From assembly GCF_026625785.1 (NCBI RefSeq), contig NZ_CP113063.1, positions 2,480,001 through 2,544,000 on the forward strand: DNA of 64,000 bases, in the 5' to 3' direction. The position numbers and the translations under genes were made by a program. The notes under the pieces are model-generated. The model had not been told where the DNA came from. It ran no database searches and saw nothing but the letters and a program-made list of their open reading frames with translations. Source of the DNA: Gordonia sp. SL306 (lineage in GTDB: Bacteria; Actinomycetota; Actinomycetes; Mycobacteriales; Mycobacteriaceae). Shown piece after piece: positions 14,391 to 22,631 of the stretch (positions are counted from its first letter, which is position 1; every line of letters starts with the position of its first letter).

Positions 14391-15809
14391 TCACCCGCCG
14401 AGCACGCCGCCTTTGCCGGACAGCAGATCGTCGGGCACGGGGAGACCCTTGCGGATGTAGGTGAAGAACTGTTCGGTGTTGTCCCCCACCGCAAGTGAGT
14501 CCCCGTCGTCGGTGTACTCGTCGCCGCCGGTGGGCGTCGTGGTGGTGATCGGGTTGCCGCGCAACGCCCATGCGAGCCCCATGAGGTTCCAGATGTGGTC
14601 ACCCTCGTCCACGGTGAGCGCATCGACTGCTCCGTTGACGAACGGGATCAGCCGGAACGGGTTGGCGAGCACCGACGGACTCGTCGCCTTGGCCATCAAG
14701 GCATTCAGGAACTTGCGCTGGTTCACCACGCGCTCGAGATCGGCATTCGGGAAGGCGCGGGTGCGGACGAGACCGAGGGCCTGCCTGCCGTTGAGTTCCT
14801 GGCATCCCTTCGGTAGCCGCAGACCGGCCTTCGGATCGTTGAGCGGCTGATCGAGGCAGATGGTGACGCCCCCGACGGCGTCGACCACGCTGTCGAACCC
14901 GCCGAAGCCGATCTCGGCGTAGTGATCGATCCGGACGCCCGAGAGCTGCTCGACCGTCTGGGTGAGTAGTTGGGGTCCACCGAAATTGAATGCGGCGTTG
15001 ATCTTGTGCGATCCCTGACCGGGGATCGGTACGTAGAGGTCGCGCGGGATGCTGATGATCATCGCCGAACCGCTCGGCGGCTTGTGCACCATCATGATGG
15101 TGTCTGTACGAGACCCGTCGCTGTCGCCGGTGGAGAGTTGCTGACGCTGGTCGTCACTCAAGTCGGCGCGTGAGTCGCTGCCGACGATCAACCAGTTGGT
15201 GCCCGGGGTGTCGGCCGGCCTGCCTGCGTAGGGCACGAGCGCCTCGGTGCGGTGGAGTTTGCCGTCGTAGTAGAACAGCAGGCCCACCGACGCGACGACG
15301 AAGAGCAGCAGCACTGCCAGGATGAGTCGGCCGATCCGTACTCGACGGCGTTTGCGCTTCGGCTTGGGTGCAGGCGGTGCGACCGTCGAACTCGACCGTG
15401 GCCGGCGGGGTGGCGCACCTCCCGACCCCCGCGAGCCCGAACGACCCGGCTCCCCCGAACGCCTGGGCGATCCGGACGGGCGCGCCGGGATGGGTTCCGG
15501 CTGCTGAGTCGGTGCGTAGCCGGGTCTCGGTGACCCCGGCGAGTTCGACCACGCGAGCGGGGGCTGGTACTGCGAGCCGTCAGGGCGGCGATCGCGCAGG
15601 TGGGTGGTGGGCTCGGGCGCGCCCGGCGGTGGTGGGGCCTGCTGAGGGCGTGGTGCCTGGGGTGGTGGTCCCTGGGGTGGAGGCGGCGCCGGGTTGCGGC
15701 GGGGCGGGGGGCCGCCGGGGGCGGCTCGTCGAGCAGGGTCACCGGAGCGTGGCGCAGGCCCGGGAGGGGCGCCGCGCCGACGCATCATCGGCGGCTCTGG
15801 CGTATTCAT
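14391..15809 (-). CDS. LytR-CpsA-Psr (LCP) family cell-wall glycopolymer ligase
   Basis: LCP enzymes transfer lipid-linked glycopolymers, here probably arabinogalactan, to peptidoglycan. It has 472 aa: a Pro/Arg-rich cytoplasmic region to about residue 150, a basic cluster and one membrane helix (LILAVLLLFVVASVGLLFYY), then the extracellular LCP domain. Characteristic segments are LIVGSDSRADLSDDQR, SRTDTIMMVH, ISIPRDLYVPIPG, HKINAAFNFGG and LVRTRAFPNADLERV; the conserved Asp/Arg residues that bind the pyrophosphate are present. ATG 15809 has TACATT 7 nt upstream. It is probably the counterpart of the LytR-type gene Rv3840 by position, although much longer. Confidence 0.88.
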   Translation of the reverse strand: MNTPEPPMMRRRGAPPGPAPRSGDPARRAAPGGPPPRRNPAPPPPQGPPPQAPRPQQAPPPPGAPEPTTHLRDRRPDGSQYQPPLAWSNSPGSPRPGYAPTQQPEPIPARPSGSPRRSGEPGRSGSRGSGGAPPRRPRSSSTVAPPAPKPKRKRRRVRIGRLILAVLLLFVVASVGLLFYYDGKLHRTEALVPYAGRPADTPGTNWLIVGSDSRADLSDDQRQQLSTGDSDGSRTDTIMMVHKPPSGSAMIISIPRDLYVPIPGQGSHKINAAFNFGGPQLLTQTVEQLSGVRIDHYAEIGFGGFDSVVDAVGGVTICLDQPLNDPKAGLRLPKGCQELNGRQALGLVRTRAFPNADLERVVNQRKFLNALMAKATSPSVLANPFRLIPFVNGAVDALTVDEGDHIWNLMGLAWALRGNPITTTTPTGGDEYTDDGDSLAVGDNTEQFFTYIRKGLPVPDDLLSGKGGVLGG

Positions 15810-15816
15810 CCCAACC

Positions 15817-15822
15817 AATGTA
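15817..15822 (-). promoter_or_regulatory. -10 element of the LCP gene (leaderless)
   Basis: TACATT on the minus strand ends 7 nt before ATG 15809. It supports that start over upstream in-frame codons. Confidence 0.5.
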
Positions 15823-15907
15823 CGCATCGGCGATCGGGAACCGGCCCGTCGAAGGGCAGCCTGCGATCCATCCCACAAAACATCATCAACAACTGTGACA
15901 GTGAGTA

Positions 15908-15936
15908 TTGACACATACGGTCTGCTTACTTAGTGT
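15908..15936 (+). promoter_or_regulatory. Consensus-like promoter of the AurF-like operon
   Basis: TTGACA (15908-15913), 17 nt, then TAGTGT (15931-15936). The -10 covers a possible GTG at 15933, so the start must be GTG 15972, which follows GGAGG at 15961-15965. Confidence 0.65.
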
Positions 15937-15971
15937 CGGAGGTCACAGGCAGGACGACCGGGAGGTGTGCG

Positions 15972-16895
15972 GTGACCGCGACGACTCAGGCGACGACCCA
16001 GGAGGTACGCGGTGACACCGCGGGCCGGGAGGCGGTCTCGCGGCGCTTGATCAACGGCTCCGTGAAGCGGTCGTATGCGCCGGTCGTGGATCTGGACTGG
16101 GATCGGGCGCCCGAACCCGAGCGCTACTTCCTGCCGCCCAGCGTGCTCAGCCTGGTCGGCACCGAGATCTGGGAAGGACTCTCGCCGCAGCAGCGCATCG
16201 AGCTCTCCCGACAGGAGATGGCCAACATCCTCTCGGTCGGCATCTGGTTCGAGAATCTGCTGAATCGCACGTTGCTCGCCAGGCTGATGGTCGCCGACCC
16301 CGCGTCACCGACGACGCACTACGCCCTGACCGAGATGGGCGACGAATGTCGGCACATGGTGATGTTCGGACGTGCCATCGAGTGGTCGGGTGCCCGGCCG
16401 TTCCAGATGCGCCGGTTGGAGCGGGTCGGGATGGCGTTGCTGCCCCATGCACTGCGCGGGAGCCTCCTGTGGGTGGCCGCACTGGTGGGCGAGGAGATCT
16501 TCGACGCGCTGCAGCGCGAGATGCTCGACGATCCACGGCTGCAGCCCCTGGTGGCCCGTCTCATGCAGGTGCACGTCGCGGAGGAGGCCCGGCACATCGG
16601 GTTCGCCCGCGACGGGATCATGCGGCGCAAGCCGATCCGCGGCCGCTGGGAGACCTTCGTCGCGGCCAACGGGCACGCCTTCGCCGGTGTGCTCTTCCGT
16701 CGGCTCTTCACCAACCCCGCGATGTATCGCCGGGCCGGACTCGATGGGCGGGCGGCGGCCCGCGCCGCCCGCGCCAACCCACGGTTCCACGAGGCGCAGG
16801 TTCGCGGATTCGCCTCCCTCGCAGCATTTCTCGAGAGTGCCGGGCTGATGAGCAGACTCTCACGGTACGGCTGGCGTCGTGGCGGATTCCTGTGA
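15972..16895 (+). CDS. AurF-like diiron oxygenase
   Basis: A 307-aa helical diiron protein related to p-aminobenzoate N-oxygenase AurF. Carboxylate and histidine metal ligands appear in order in IWFENLLNR, TEMGDECRHMVMFGR, VGEEIFDALQREM and VHVAEEARHIGFARDG; the two E-x2-H motifs are typical. The start at GTG 15972 is fixed by a promoter (15908-15936) and a good ribosome-binding site. The next gene, a DUF4873 protein, overlaps by 4 nt, a pairing I also know from mycobacteria. The substrate is unknown; it may act on amines or on fatty or aromatic compounds. Confidence 0.85.
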   Translation: MTATTQATTQEVRGDTAGREAVSRRLINGSVKRSYAPVVDLDWDRAPEPERYFLPPSVLSLVGTEIWEGLSPQQRIELSRQEMANILSVGIWFENLLNRTLLARLMVADPASPTTHYALTEMGDECRHMVMFGRAIEWSGARPFQMRRLERVGMALLPHALRGSLLWVAALVGEEIFDALQREMLDDPRLQPLVARLMQVHVAEEARHIGFARDGIMRRKPIRGRWETFVAANGHAFAGVLFRRLFTNPAMYRRAGLDGRAAARAARANPRFHEAQVRGFASLAAFLESAGLMSRLSRYGWRRGGFL

Positions 16896-17593
16896 CGGTC
16901 CCGGCGGCGGTCCCTGAGCCGACGTCGGTCGCGGTGATCGGGCGTGGGCCGCTCGCCCGACGGTTCAAGACGCGAATCGGTCGGTCACGGCTGATGATCG
17001 AGGTCGTCGACGATCCGGCGCCCGGTGATCTCGCGGTGCGCGAGGAGCCGTCTCCGGACGGTGGCTATCTGGGGGTCGCGTCGGCAGGACGCCCCGGAGA
17101 ATTCTTTCTCACCGATGAGCGGTCGATCGGCTATCTCGTCGATCTGGTCGAGCATTTCGTCGTCTCCGGCGCGAGGTCGGTGGTGGTGCGGCGTCCGATC
17201 GAGAACGAGTGGGCCGCAGTTGGTTCGGAGCGTGCTCGCCGCAAGCGACTGCGGGGTTTCCGTCCGGACGACTACGACTGGGTCGGAACCGAGTCGATCG
17301 ACGACGACGTCTTCGACGGCGACGCAACGCTCTCGGCAGACGGTGACGAGATCGTGGCGCACCTTCGCGTCTCCGGGTATCTGGATCCGCTCGACGGCCT
17401 GTACCACTGGGCCGGAACGGCGTTCGGCGCCGAAGTGCGGACCTGGAAGGACGATCGGGTGAAGCACGTGACCGTGTCGATCGGGGATGGCGAACCGGTG
17501 GACGCGCGCCTGGCCGAGGTCACGCCGTCGGGCGCGGTGCGGGTCGTCGGTGTGGGCGAGCCGCCGTATCCGCTGGAGCCGCTCACCATCTGA
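16892..17593 (+). CDS. DUF4873 domain protein
   Basis: A 233-aa protein whose C-terminal half (about 125-230) has the DUF4873 pattern: DGDATLSADGDEIVAHLRVSG, then YLDPLDGLYHWAGTAF. The N-terminal part begins VAVIGRGPLARRFKTRIG, which looks like a degenerate dinucleotide-binding start, and contains no recognised catalytic residues. GTG 16892 overlaps the stop of the AurF-like gene, so the two are translationally coupled. A role as partner of the diiron oxygenase is an inference from context; no biochemical function is known to me. Confidence 0.75.
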   Translation: MTVPAAVPEPTSVAVIGRGPLARRFKTRIGRSRLMIEVVDDPAPGDLAVREEPSPDGGYLGVASAGRPGEFFLTDERSIGYLVDLVEHFVVSGARSVVVRRPIENEWAAVGSERARRKRLRGFRPDDYDWVGTESIDDDVFDGDATLSADGDEIVAHLRVSGYLDPLDGLYHWAGTAFGAEVRTWKDDRVKHVTVSIGDGEPVDARLAEVTPSGAVRVVGVGEPPYPLEPLTI

Positions 17594-17624
17594 CGGTCGG
17601 GATCAACCCACCCAGCTCAGATGG
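17586..17624. terminator. Possible bidirectional hairpin between convergent genes
   Basis: CCATCTGA (17586-17593, the 3' end of the DUF4873 gene) pairs with TCAGATGG (17617-17624, inside the CPBP gene end). The 23-nt loop can itself fold weakly. Confidence 0.35.
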
Positions 17625-18412
17625 TCGTGGAGCAGCGCATATCCGACGAATGCGACGACGTCCATCACCGCATGTGCGATCACCAACGGCCAGACGCGTG
17701 AGGTGATCTGGAAGAACCGCCCGAACACCAGCCCCATGACCATGTTCCCGAGGCCCGCGCCGACGCCCTGGTACAGGTGATAACCGCCGCGGAGCACCGA
17801 ACTGGCGGCCAGGGAGGCGTTCTCCGACGTGCCGAGTTGCCGCAGCCGGGTGATGAAGTAGGCGACCACGATGATCTCCTCGGCCGCCGCGTTCCCGATC
17901 GCGATCAGGATCAGGATCGGCCAGCGCCACCACACGCCGTCGACCTCGCTCGGCACCAGGTGGGCGTTCATCCCCAGCGCACGGGCGATGGCGACCAGAG
18001 CGAGGCCGGGCAATCCGATCAGCGCGGCGAGGCCGAGGCCTGCCGGTAGGTCGCGACGCGGGGCCCATCGGCCGAGTCCGACCCGGTTCAGGCCGATCCC
18101 GCTGCGCCACAAGAGATAGATCCCGAGAGCGCCGATCGCAATCAGTCGGATCGCGCTCATCAGCTGCCGCACGAAGTCGATCCAGCCGAGATCCGATCGC
18201 GACGGATTCAGTGCGACGGTGGAGTTCCCGATCCCTCCCGACAACTGTGCCTCGATGAGGGAGAGCGCGGCGGCGATGGCGGAGAAGAGGAAGGTGAGCA
18301 CACCGACGATCACCAGTTCGACGACGATGGCCCGCCGTTCGATTGGGTCGGTGACGACCTCGACGGTCCGCGGGCGCCCCGGTGTCAGTACCGATCGGAG
18401 CGTGGCGCGCAT
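17603..18412 (-). CDS. CPBP-family intramembrane metalloprotease
   Basis: A 269-aa multi-span membrane protein of the CPBP (CAAX protease and bacteriocin-processing) family. The hallmark motifs are present in the C-terminal half: AAAEEIIVVAYFITRL (Glu-Glu), SSVLRGGYHLYQG (Arg and His) and IAHAVMDVVAF (final His). It probably cleaves proteins within the membrane; the target is unknown. ATG 18412 is supported by TAAGCT 7 nt upstream (18420-18425). The DUF2470 gene lies 32 nt upstream on the same strand, so read-through is possible. Confidence 0.87.
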   Translation of the reverse strand: MRATLRSVLTPGRPRTVEVVTDPIERRAIVVELVIVGVLTFLFSAIAAALSLIEAQLSGGIGNSTVALNPSRSDLGWIDFVRQLMSAIRLIAIGALGIYLLWRSGIGLNRVGLGRWAPRRDLPAGLGLAALIGLPGLALVAIARALGMNAHLVPSEVDGVWWRWPILILIAIGNAAAEEIIVVAYFITRLRQLGTSENASLAASSVLRGGYHLYQGVGAGLGNMVMGLVFGRFFQITSRVWPLVIAHAVMDVVAFVGYALLHDHLSWVG

Positions 18413-18419
18413 GGCGCAC

Positions 18420-18425
18420 AGCTTA
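18420..18425 (-). promoter_or_regulatory. -10 element of the CPBP gene (leaderless)
   Basis: TAAGCT on the minus strand ends 7 nt before ATG 18412. It suggests a promoter independent of the DUF2470 gene. Confidence 0.5.
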
Positions 18426-18444
18426 CGGGTGCGCGCCGGAGCGG

Positions 18445-19200
18445 TCAGTCGGGCAGGCTGTTGATGAACGGGCAGCCCGCGAGGTTGCGGAGCGCCTGGG
18501 AGAGTTCGTAGACGTCGGAGACCGGCCGGGCGAAGGGCAACCGGACATCGGAATCGCCTGTCGGGCCCTCGATGCGGAACCGGATGCCGAAGCGATCGAG
18601 CCCGAGCGGACGGACACGTCCGGTGCGCAGCTGTCGCGGTAGCTTTCGGGCCAGCTGCCCCACCACGTCGGCGTGGTCGGCGTCGAGGTGGGCGATCCAG
18701 TCGCTCTCGTACTCCCAGAACGGATCGGGGAGCGCTCCGGCGAGCTCGGCGGCCGGGACCGATGCGGCCCCCGAGGCCGTCGCGATGACCGCGCTGTCGA
18801 TCTGCAGGCGGAGCATCGAGTGCCCGTGGCCGATGTCGAGGAGCCCGTCGTCGGGGTGCTCGGCGGCGATCTCCACCGCGAGGTCGCGTTCCAGGTTCGA
18901 CGGGACCGCGTGCAGGTGACCGTTCAGCCAGACAAGCGACCGCACACGTTCGCGGAGATCGATGGGAGCGCAGTCGGTGACCTCCACCATCGCGGCGAGC
19001 CCGTCGGGGCAGTCGCGGGCGAGGAGCATCGCCTCGCCGTCCGTCGGGACGAGCACGAAGGCCTGTGACTCGAACAGGTGGATCACGTTGACGGGCGCCG
19101 TCTCGGCACCCTCGACGGCCAGGGTCGCCCCGGTCACGCGCCGGCATGCGGTCTGGATCAGTTCGGCATCCGACGGATGGTCGGTGACTGCGTGGGTCAT
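18445..19200 (-). CDS. DUF2470 domain protein (HugZ-like half), iron-regulated
   Basis: A 251-aa protein resembling mycobacterial Rv3839, which I recall as an IdeR-controlled gene. The DUF2470 part lies in the second half: LERDLAVEIAAEHPDDGLLDIGHGHSMLRL and YESDWIAHLDADHADVVGQLARKL. In HugZ proteins a DUF2470 domain is joined to a flavin-like domain that degrades haem, so a role in haem or iron use is plausible but unproven. GAGGG precedes ATG 19200. A strong iron box lies 24-42 nt upstream, overlapping the likely promoter, which predicts derepression under iron limitation. Confidence 0.82.
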   Translation of the reverse strand: MTHAVTDHPSDAELIQTACRRVTGATLAVEGAETAPVNVIHLFESQAFVLVPTDGEAMLLARDCPDGLAAMVEVTDCAPIDLRERVRSLVWLNGHLHAVPSNLERDLAVEIAAEHPDDGLLDIGHGHSMLRLQIDSAVIATASGAASVPAAELAGALPDPFWEYESDWIAHLDADHADVVGQLARKLPRQLRTGRVRPLGLDRFGIRFRIEGPTGDSDVRLPFARPVSDVYELSQALRNLAGCPFINSLPD

Positions 19201-19223
19201 GCGCTCCCTCGCTCTCGATCAAT

Positions 19224-19242
19224 GAAGGTAACCCTAACCTAA
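19224..19242 (-). promoter_or_regulatory. Iron box (IdeR/DtxR operator)
   Basis: On the minus strand TTAGGTTAGGGTTACCTTC matches TTAGGTTAGGCTAACCTAA at 15 of 19 positions, with the first ten identical. It lies 24-42 nt before the DUF2470 start and contains a possible -10 (TAGGGT), so binding should repress. Confidence 0.8.
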
Positions 19243-19316
19243 GAGATCGGGGCGCTGCTCGTCAACGTTTCGTTCTGGCCGGTCCGAAGAAGAACCGGAC
19301 AGAGCGCCCCCTCGAC

Positions 19317-19322
19317 TACGAT
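19317..19322 (+). promoter_or_regulatory. -10 element of pheA (leaderless)
   Basis: TACGAT ends 6 nt before GTG 19329; there is no Shine-Dalgarno sequence. Confidence 0.55.
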
Positions 19323-19328
19323 CTTGTC

Positions 19329-20270
19329 GTGTCAGTGTTCGCATATTTCGGGCCATCGGGGACCTTCACCGAGATCGCCCTCGACAAAGTGCTCGCCGCG
19401 GGCGTGCCGTTGCCGCGAACGACCGGTGACGTGCAGAAGATCGCGGCGAAGAGTCCGGCGTCGACCATCGAGATGGTTCGTGGGGCGGTCGCCGATTACG
19501 GATGCGTTCCGATCGAGAGTTCGGTCGAGGGAGCCGTTCCCGCCACCGCGGATGCCCTGGTCCCGCCCGATCCGGGCACCTCGGGCCGCGTGCAGGTGTT
19601 CGCCGAGGTGGTCCTCGACGTCGCGTTCACCATCGCCGCTCGCACGCCGATCCCCGCCACCGAGGTGCGCAGTCTCGCCGCCTACCCGGTAGCCGCTGCG
19701 CAGGTGCGTGAATCGGTCGAGAAGCTCTATCCGAACGCCCAATTCGTGACGGCGTTATCGAACGCGGCGGCCGCCGCCGACGTCGCGGCGCAACGAGCCG
19801 ATGCCGCGGTGACGACCTCGCTGGCCGCCGGGCTGTCGGGGCTGGTGACCCTTGCCGACGGGGTGGCCGACGCCGACGACGCCTACACCCGATTCCTCCT
19901 GATCGGGCGTCCGGCGCCGCCGCCGCCCGCGACCGGCGCCGACCGCACGTCGGTGATCCTCGACCTGCCGAACGTGCCGGGCAGCCTGATGTCTGCGATG
20001 AACGAATTCGCTTCGCGGGGAATCGATCTGACCCGAATCGAGTCCCGTCCGCGGCGGGATGTCCCGGGGTCCTACCGGTTCTATCTCGATGCCGTCGGCC
20101 ATCTAGACGACGACGCGGTCGGCGAGGCGCTGCGCGCCCTGTACAGACGGTGTGAGCGGGTGGTCTACCTGGGCTCGTGGCCGGTCGATCGCGGAACAGG
20201 GGCTCCGCCGCCGGATCCGTCCGACAGCGCGGCCTGGTTCGCCGCCCTGCGGCGCGGGGAGGTCCGGTAG
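19329..20270 (+). CDS. pheA: Prephenate dehydratase
   Basis: Converts prephenate to phenylpyruvate in phenylalanine synthesis. It has 313 aa and starts MSVFAYFGPSGTFTEIAL. The catalytic region includes VPIESSVEGAV and DDAYTRFLLIGR, whose Thr-Arg-Phe is the family's active-site motif. The C-terminal part (about 205-285) is an ACT domain (SVILDLPNVPGSLMSAMNEF, then GIDLTRIESRP) for feedback control by phenylalanine. The GTG start is set by a -10 element 6 nt upstream. The phosphoglycerate-mutase-family gene overlaps the stop by 1 nt, as in the Rv3838c-Rv3837c pair. Confidence 0.95.
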   Translation: MSVFAYFGPSGTFTEIALDKVLAAGVPLPRTTGDVQKIAAKSPASTIEMVRGAVADYGCVPIESSVEGAVPATADALVPPDPGTSGRVQVFAEVVLDVAFTIAARTPIPATEVRSLAAYPVAAAQVRESVEKLYPNAQFVTALSNAAAAADVAAQRADAAVTTSLAAGLSGLVTLADGVADADDAYTRFLLIGRPAPPPPATGADRTSVILDLPNVPGSLMSAMNEFASRGIDLTRIESRPRRDVPGSYRFYLDAVGHLDDDAVGEALRALYRRCERVVYLGSWPVDRGTGAPPPDPSDSAAWFAALRRGEVR

Positions 20271-20932
20271 TGACGCGGCTGCACCTGGTCCGGCACGGCG
20301 AGACGACCTCGAACGTGATGCGGCGGCTCGACACCGCGCTGCCCGGCGCCGGCCTCACGGATTTCGGCGGTCGCCAGGGCGTGCGGTTCGCGCTCGAGCA
20401 CACGCCCGGCGATCGGGTGGTCCTGGTCAGTTCGGTGGCGCGGCGTGCCCAGCAGACCGCGGAGTTGATCGGATCGGTGTGGGGAACCGCCCCCGACGTC
20501 GCCGACGGCATCCACGAGGTCCAGGTGGGCGAGCTCGAGGACCGCTCCGACGACGACGCCCACGGCGTGTTCAAGGACATCGTGGAACGTTGGCACCAGG
20601 GCGACATCGAGGCGCGGCTCCCGGGTGGTGAATCACTCGCGATGGTCTACGAACGCTATCTGCCGGTGATCGACGATCTCACCAGCCGGCACCTGGTCGG
20701 ACCCGATCAGCGCGATGTCTATGTGGTCAGTCATGGCGCTGCGATCCGGCTGATCGCGGCACGGCTCGCCGGTGTCGACCCGACGTTCGCCGCGAGTACG
20801 CATCTACAGAACACCGGCAGCATCGAACTCGAGTACGTCGACGGATTGTGGCGGCTGCATCGTTGGGGCGCGGTCACCGGTCCGTTCGGTCCGACAGTCG
20901 ACGAACCCCTCGTGACCGATCCGATGGGCTGA
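20270..20932 (+). CDS. Phosphoglycerate-mutase (histidine phosphatase) family protein
   Basis: A 220-aa histidine phosphatase. The N-terminal catalytic signature is LHLVRHGETTSN. Arg in VSSVARRAQQTAEL, Glu in GIHEVQVGELED and the second His in VVSHGAAIRLIAARL complete the active site. By position it corresponds to Rv3837c. It is probably a phosphatase on a small phosphate ester rather than the glycolytic mutase. GTG 20270 overlaps the pheA stop codon, so expression is coupled to pheA. It is convergent with the metallopeptidase gene. Confidence 0.88.
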   Translation: MTRLHLVRHGETTSNVMRRLDTALPGAGLTDFGGRQGVRFALEHTPGDRVVLVSSVARRAQQTAELIGSVWGTAPDVADGIHEVQVGELEDRSDDDAHGVFKDIVERWHQGDIEARLPGGESLAMVYERYLPVIDDLTSRHLVGPDQRDVYVVSHGAAIRLIAARLAGVDPTFAASTHLQNTGSIELEYVDGLWRLHRWGAVTGPFGPTVDEPLVTDPMG

Positions 20933-20949
20933 TCGCTCAGCCGGAACTC

Positions 20950-21300
20950 TCAGCCCCAGCCGTTGGCGTGCAGCCAGGCGTCGTCGATGCCGAAATGGTG
21001 GGCGATCTCGTGGATCACGGTCACGGCGACCTCCCGGACCACCTCGTCCCGGTCGCGGCAGATCGCGAGGATCGGTTCGCGGTAGATGGTGATGGTGTCC
21101 GGCAGGTAGCCGCCGTATTCGTGGTCTCGCATGGTGAGCGCGACGCCGTGATAGAGGCCGAGGATGGTCGGCTCCTCGGTGTTGTGTGCCTCGACGAGGA
21201 TCACCACATTCGACATGTTGTCGGTCAGCTCCGACGGGATGGTGTCGAGAGCGTCGGACACCAGCCCGTCGAACTCGTCGTCGGACATCCGGATCGGCAT
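20950..21300 (-). CDS. Small zincin-like metallopeptidase (Rv3836-like)
   Basis: A 116-aa protein of the family of minimal zinc peptidases. The motif VIHEIAHHFGIDDAWL gives HExxH plus a third ligand (His-x3-Asp). GYLPDTITIYREPI precedes it as in the family. ATG 21300 is only 4 nt after the septum-formation gene, so the two form an operon, as Rv3835-Rv3836 do. The peptidase target is unknown. Confidence 0.85.
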   Translation of the reverse strand: MPIRMSDDEFDGLVSDALDTIPSELTDNMSNVVILVEAHNTEEPTILGLYHGVALTMRDHEYGGYLPDTITIYREPILAICRDRDEVVREVAVTVIHEIAHHFGIDDAWLHANGWG

Positions 21301-21304
21301 CAGG

Positions 21305-22525
21305 TCACCCGGCCGGGGCCGGCGTCTCGATCGGATTGGGCTCCACGCCGGGCGGCAGCGGAACCGGTGTCGGCAACGCCCGGCCAGGGGGAGCCGCCGG
21401 CGGCGGGACGGGCAGTTTGCCGTTGATGAGCAGGGTGGATCGGGCATCGCCGACCAACGTGGCGAACCCGCCGCCGTCGGGAAGGCCCAGGTAGCAGACG
21501 ACCGTTCGGCTGCCGGCGAGCCAACTCGGCTCCGACAGCACCGACCACTGCACGTTCAGGGTGGTCGCATCCAGCTTGTTCTTGCCGCCGAGGAATCTGT
21601 TCGCCTGGACCGGGCAGATGGACTGCAGGTAGTCGTTCTGCTGTTGGGCGGCGGGCCACGGTTTGCCCGAGAGCCGATCCCCGAACCGCGGCGCGAGGGA
21701 GACCGTGCCAGTCGTCTGGAACGCGTGTGCCTCGGTGCAGTTGACCGTGGTCCCGGTCGGCTTCCTGGTGGCCCGGTCGATCCCGATGCAGGTGCCGGCA
21801 GGCCACTGGAAGGACTGATCCTGGTCGGCGACCCGGCCGACGAACTGTTCCGGTGCACCGTCCTTGCCGGTCTGCTGGACCCCGCAGCGCAGTTCGCGGG
21901 CGCCCTTGTCCCACTGCACCTGCGACGGGTACATCATGCCGACCGAGAACCGTCCCTGCGGATCGAGCCGTCCGTCCAGGTACTGGTCGACGATCACCGG
22001 GCACTGCTCGTCGCGGATCGCGGCGAATCGTTCGGTACCCGGCCACACGGCGGATTCGCCGAACTCGGAGCCGGGCAGCACCGCGGTGTCCAGCGGTCCG
22101 GCGACCTCGAACCGGTGTTTCTGATCGCAGCCGACCTTGCTCGGGTTGCCGGGGTCACCGGCGGGCCAATCGAGGCAGTCCCCGGTCACCGACTTCGTGA
22201 AGGCGTTCTGGGCGATCCGTTCGTTCTCGCCGATGTCGGTCCCGCCAACGCTGCCGCTGTCATTGAAGACCCCCATCGCGAGCGCGATCCCGCCGGCCAC
22301 GATCGCGCCGATCACCACCGCCGACAACACCACGCGCGTGGGGTGGGCCAGCATGGTGGTGAGCCACCCGCTCGGTTTCGTCGCTTCGTCCTGGTCGGCG
22401 TCGGCACCGGTCGAGCGGCCCTCACCTGGGGAAGGGTCGACGACTTCCACACGATCGGTGTCGTCGTCGCCGGGTAGGCGCACCCAGTCGTCGGCGTCGT
22501 CGGGGGTGGGGTCGTCGTCGTTCAT
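21305..22525 (-). CDS. Septum-formation domain membrane protein (Rv3835-like)
   Basis: A 406-aa protein. It has an acidic cytoplasmic N-terminus to about residue 60, one membrane helix (VVLSAVVIGAIVAGGIALAMGVF), and a large extracellular part with paired cysteines (GDCLDWPAGDP, KVGCDQKHRFEV, CIGIDRATRKPTGTTVNCTEAHAF). This matches the Septum_form family, whose extracellular modules have Cys and His near CxxxHxxE-like sites. The tail is Pro-rich. It is the first gene of an operon with the metallopeptidase and is divergent from the ankyrin gene. A role at the division septum is known only loosely for the family. Confidence 0.82.
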   Translation of the reverse strand: MNDDDPTPDDADDWVRLPGDDDTDRVEVVDPSPGEGRSTGADADQDEATKPSGWLTTMLAHPTRVVLSAVVIGAIVAGGIALAMGVFNDSGSVGGTDIGENERIAQNAFTKSVTGDCLDWPAGDPGNPSKVGCDQKHRFEVAGPLDTAVLPGSEFGESAVWPGTERFAAIRDEQCPVIVDQYLDGRLDPQGRFSVGMMYPSQVQWDKGARELRCGVQQTGKDGAPEQFVGRVADQDQSFQWPAGTCIGIDRATRKPTGTTVNCTEAHAFQTTGTVSLAPRFGDRLSGKPWPAAQQQNDYLQSICPVQANRFLGGKNKLDATTLNVQWSVLSEPSWLAGSRTVVCYLGLPDGGGFATLVGDARSTLLINGKLPVPPPAAPPGRALPTPVPLPPGVEPNPIETPAPAG

Positions 22526-22618
22526 CGGGATCCATCATGCCTGTTGTCGGGAGGGCGTAGTACCCCCGCCGTTCCGCTGCCGAGCGGCGACGATCGCCTG
22601 GTGCCGGAATTGCGCCAC

Positions 22619-22624
22619 TAGACT
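22619..22624 (+). promoter_or_regulatory. -10 element of the ankyrin gene (leaderless)
   Basis: TAGACT ends 7 nt before GTG 22632. It supports this start over upstream in-frame readings. Confidence 0.5.
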
Positions 22625-22631
22625 CGCGCCC

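Noticed and set aside
15933..15971. Longer start of the AurF-like gene at GTG 15933
   Set aside because: It lies inside the -10 element TAGTGT of a well-spaced promoter; GTG 15972 has a good ribosome-binding site.
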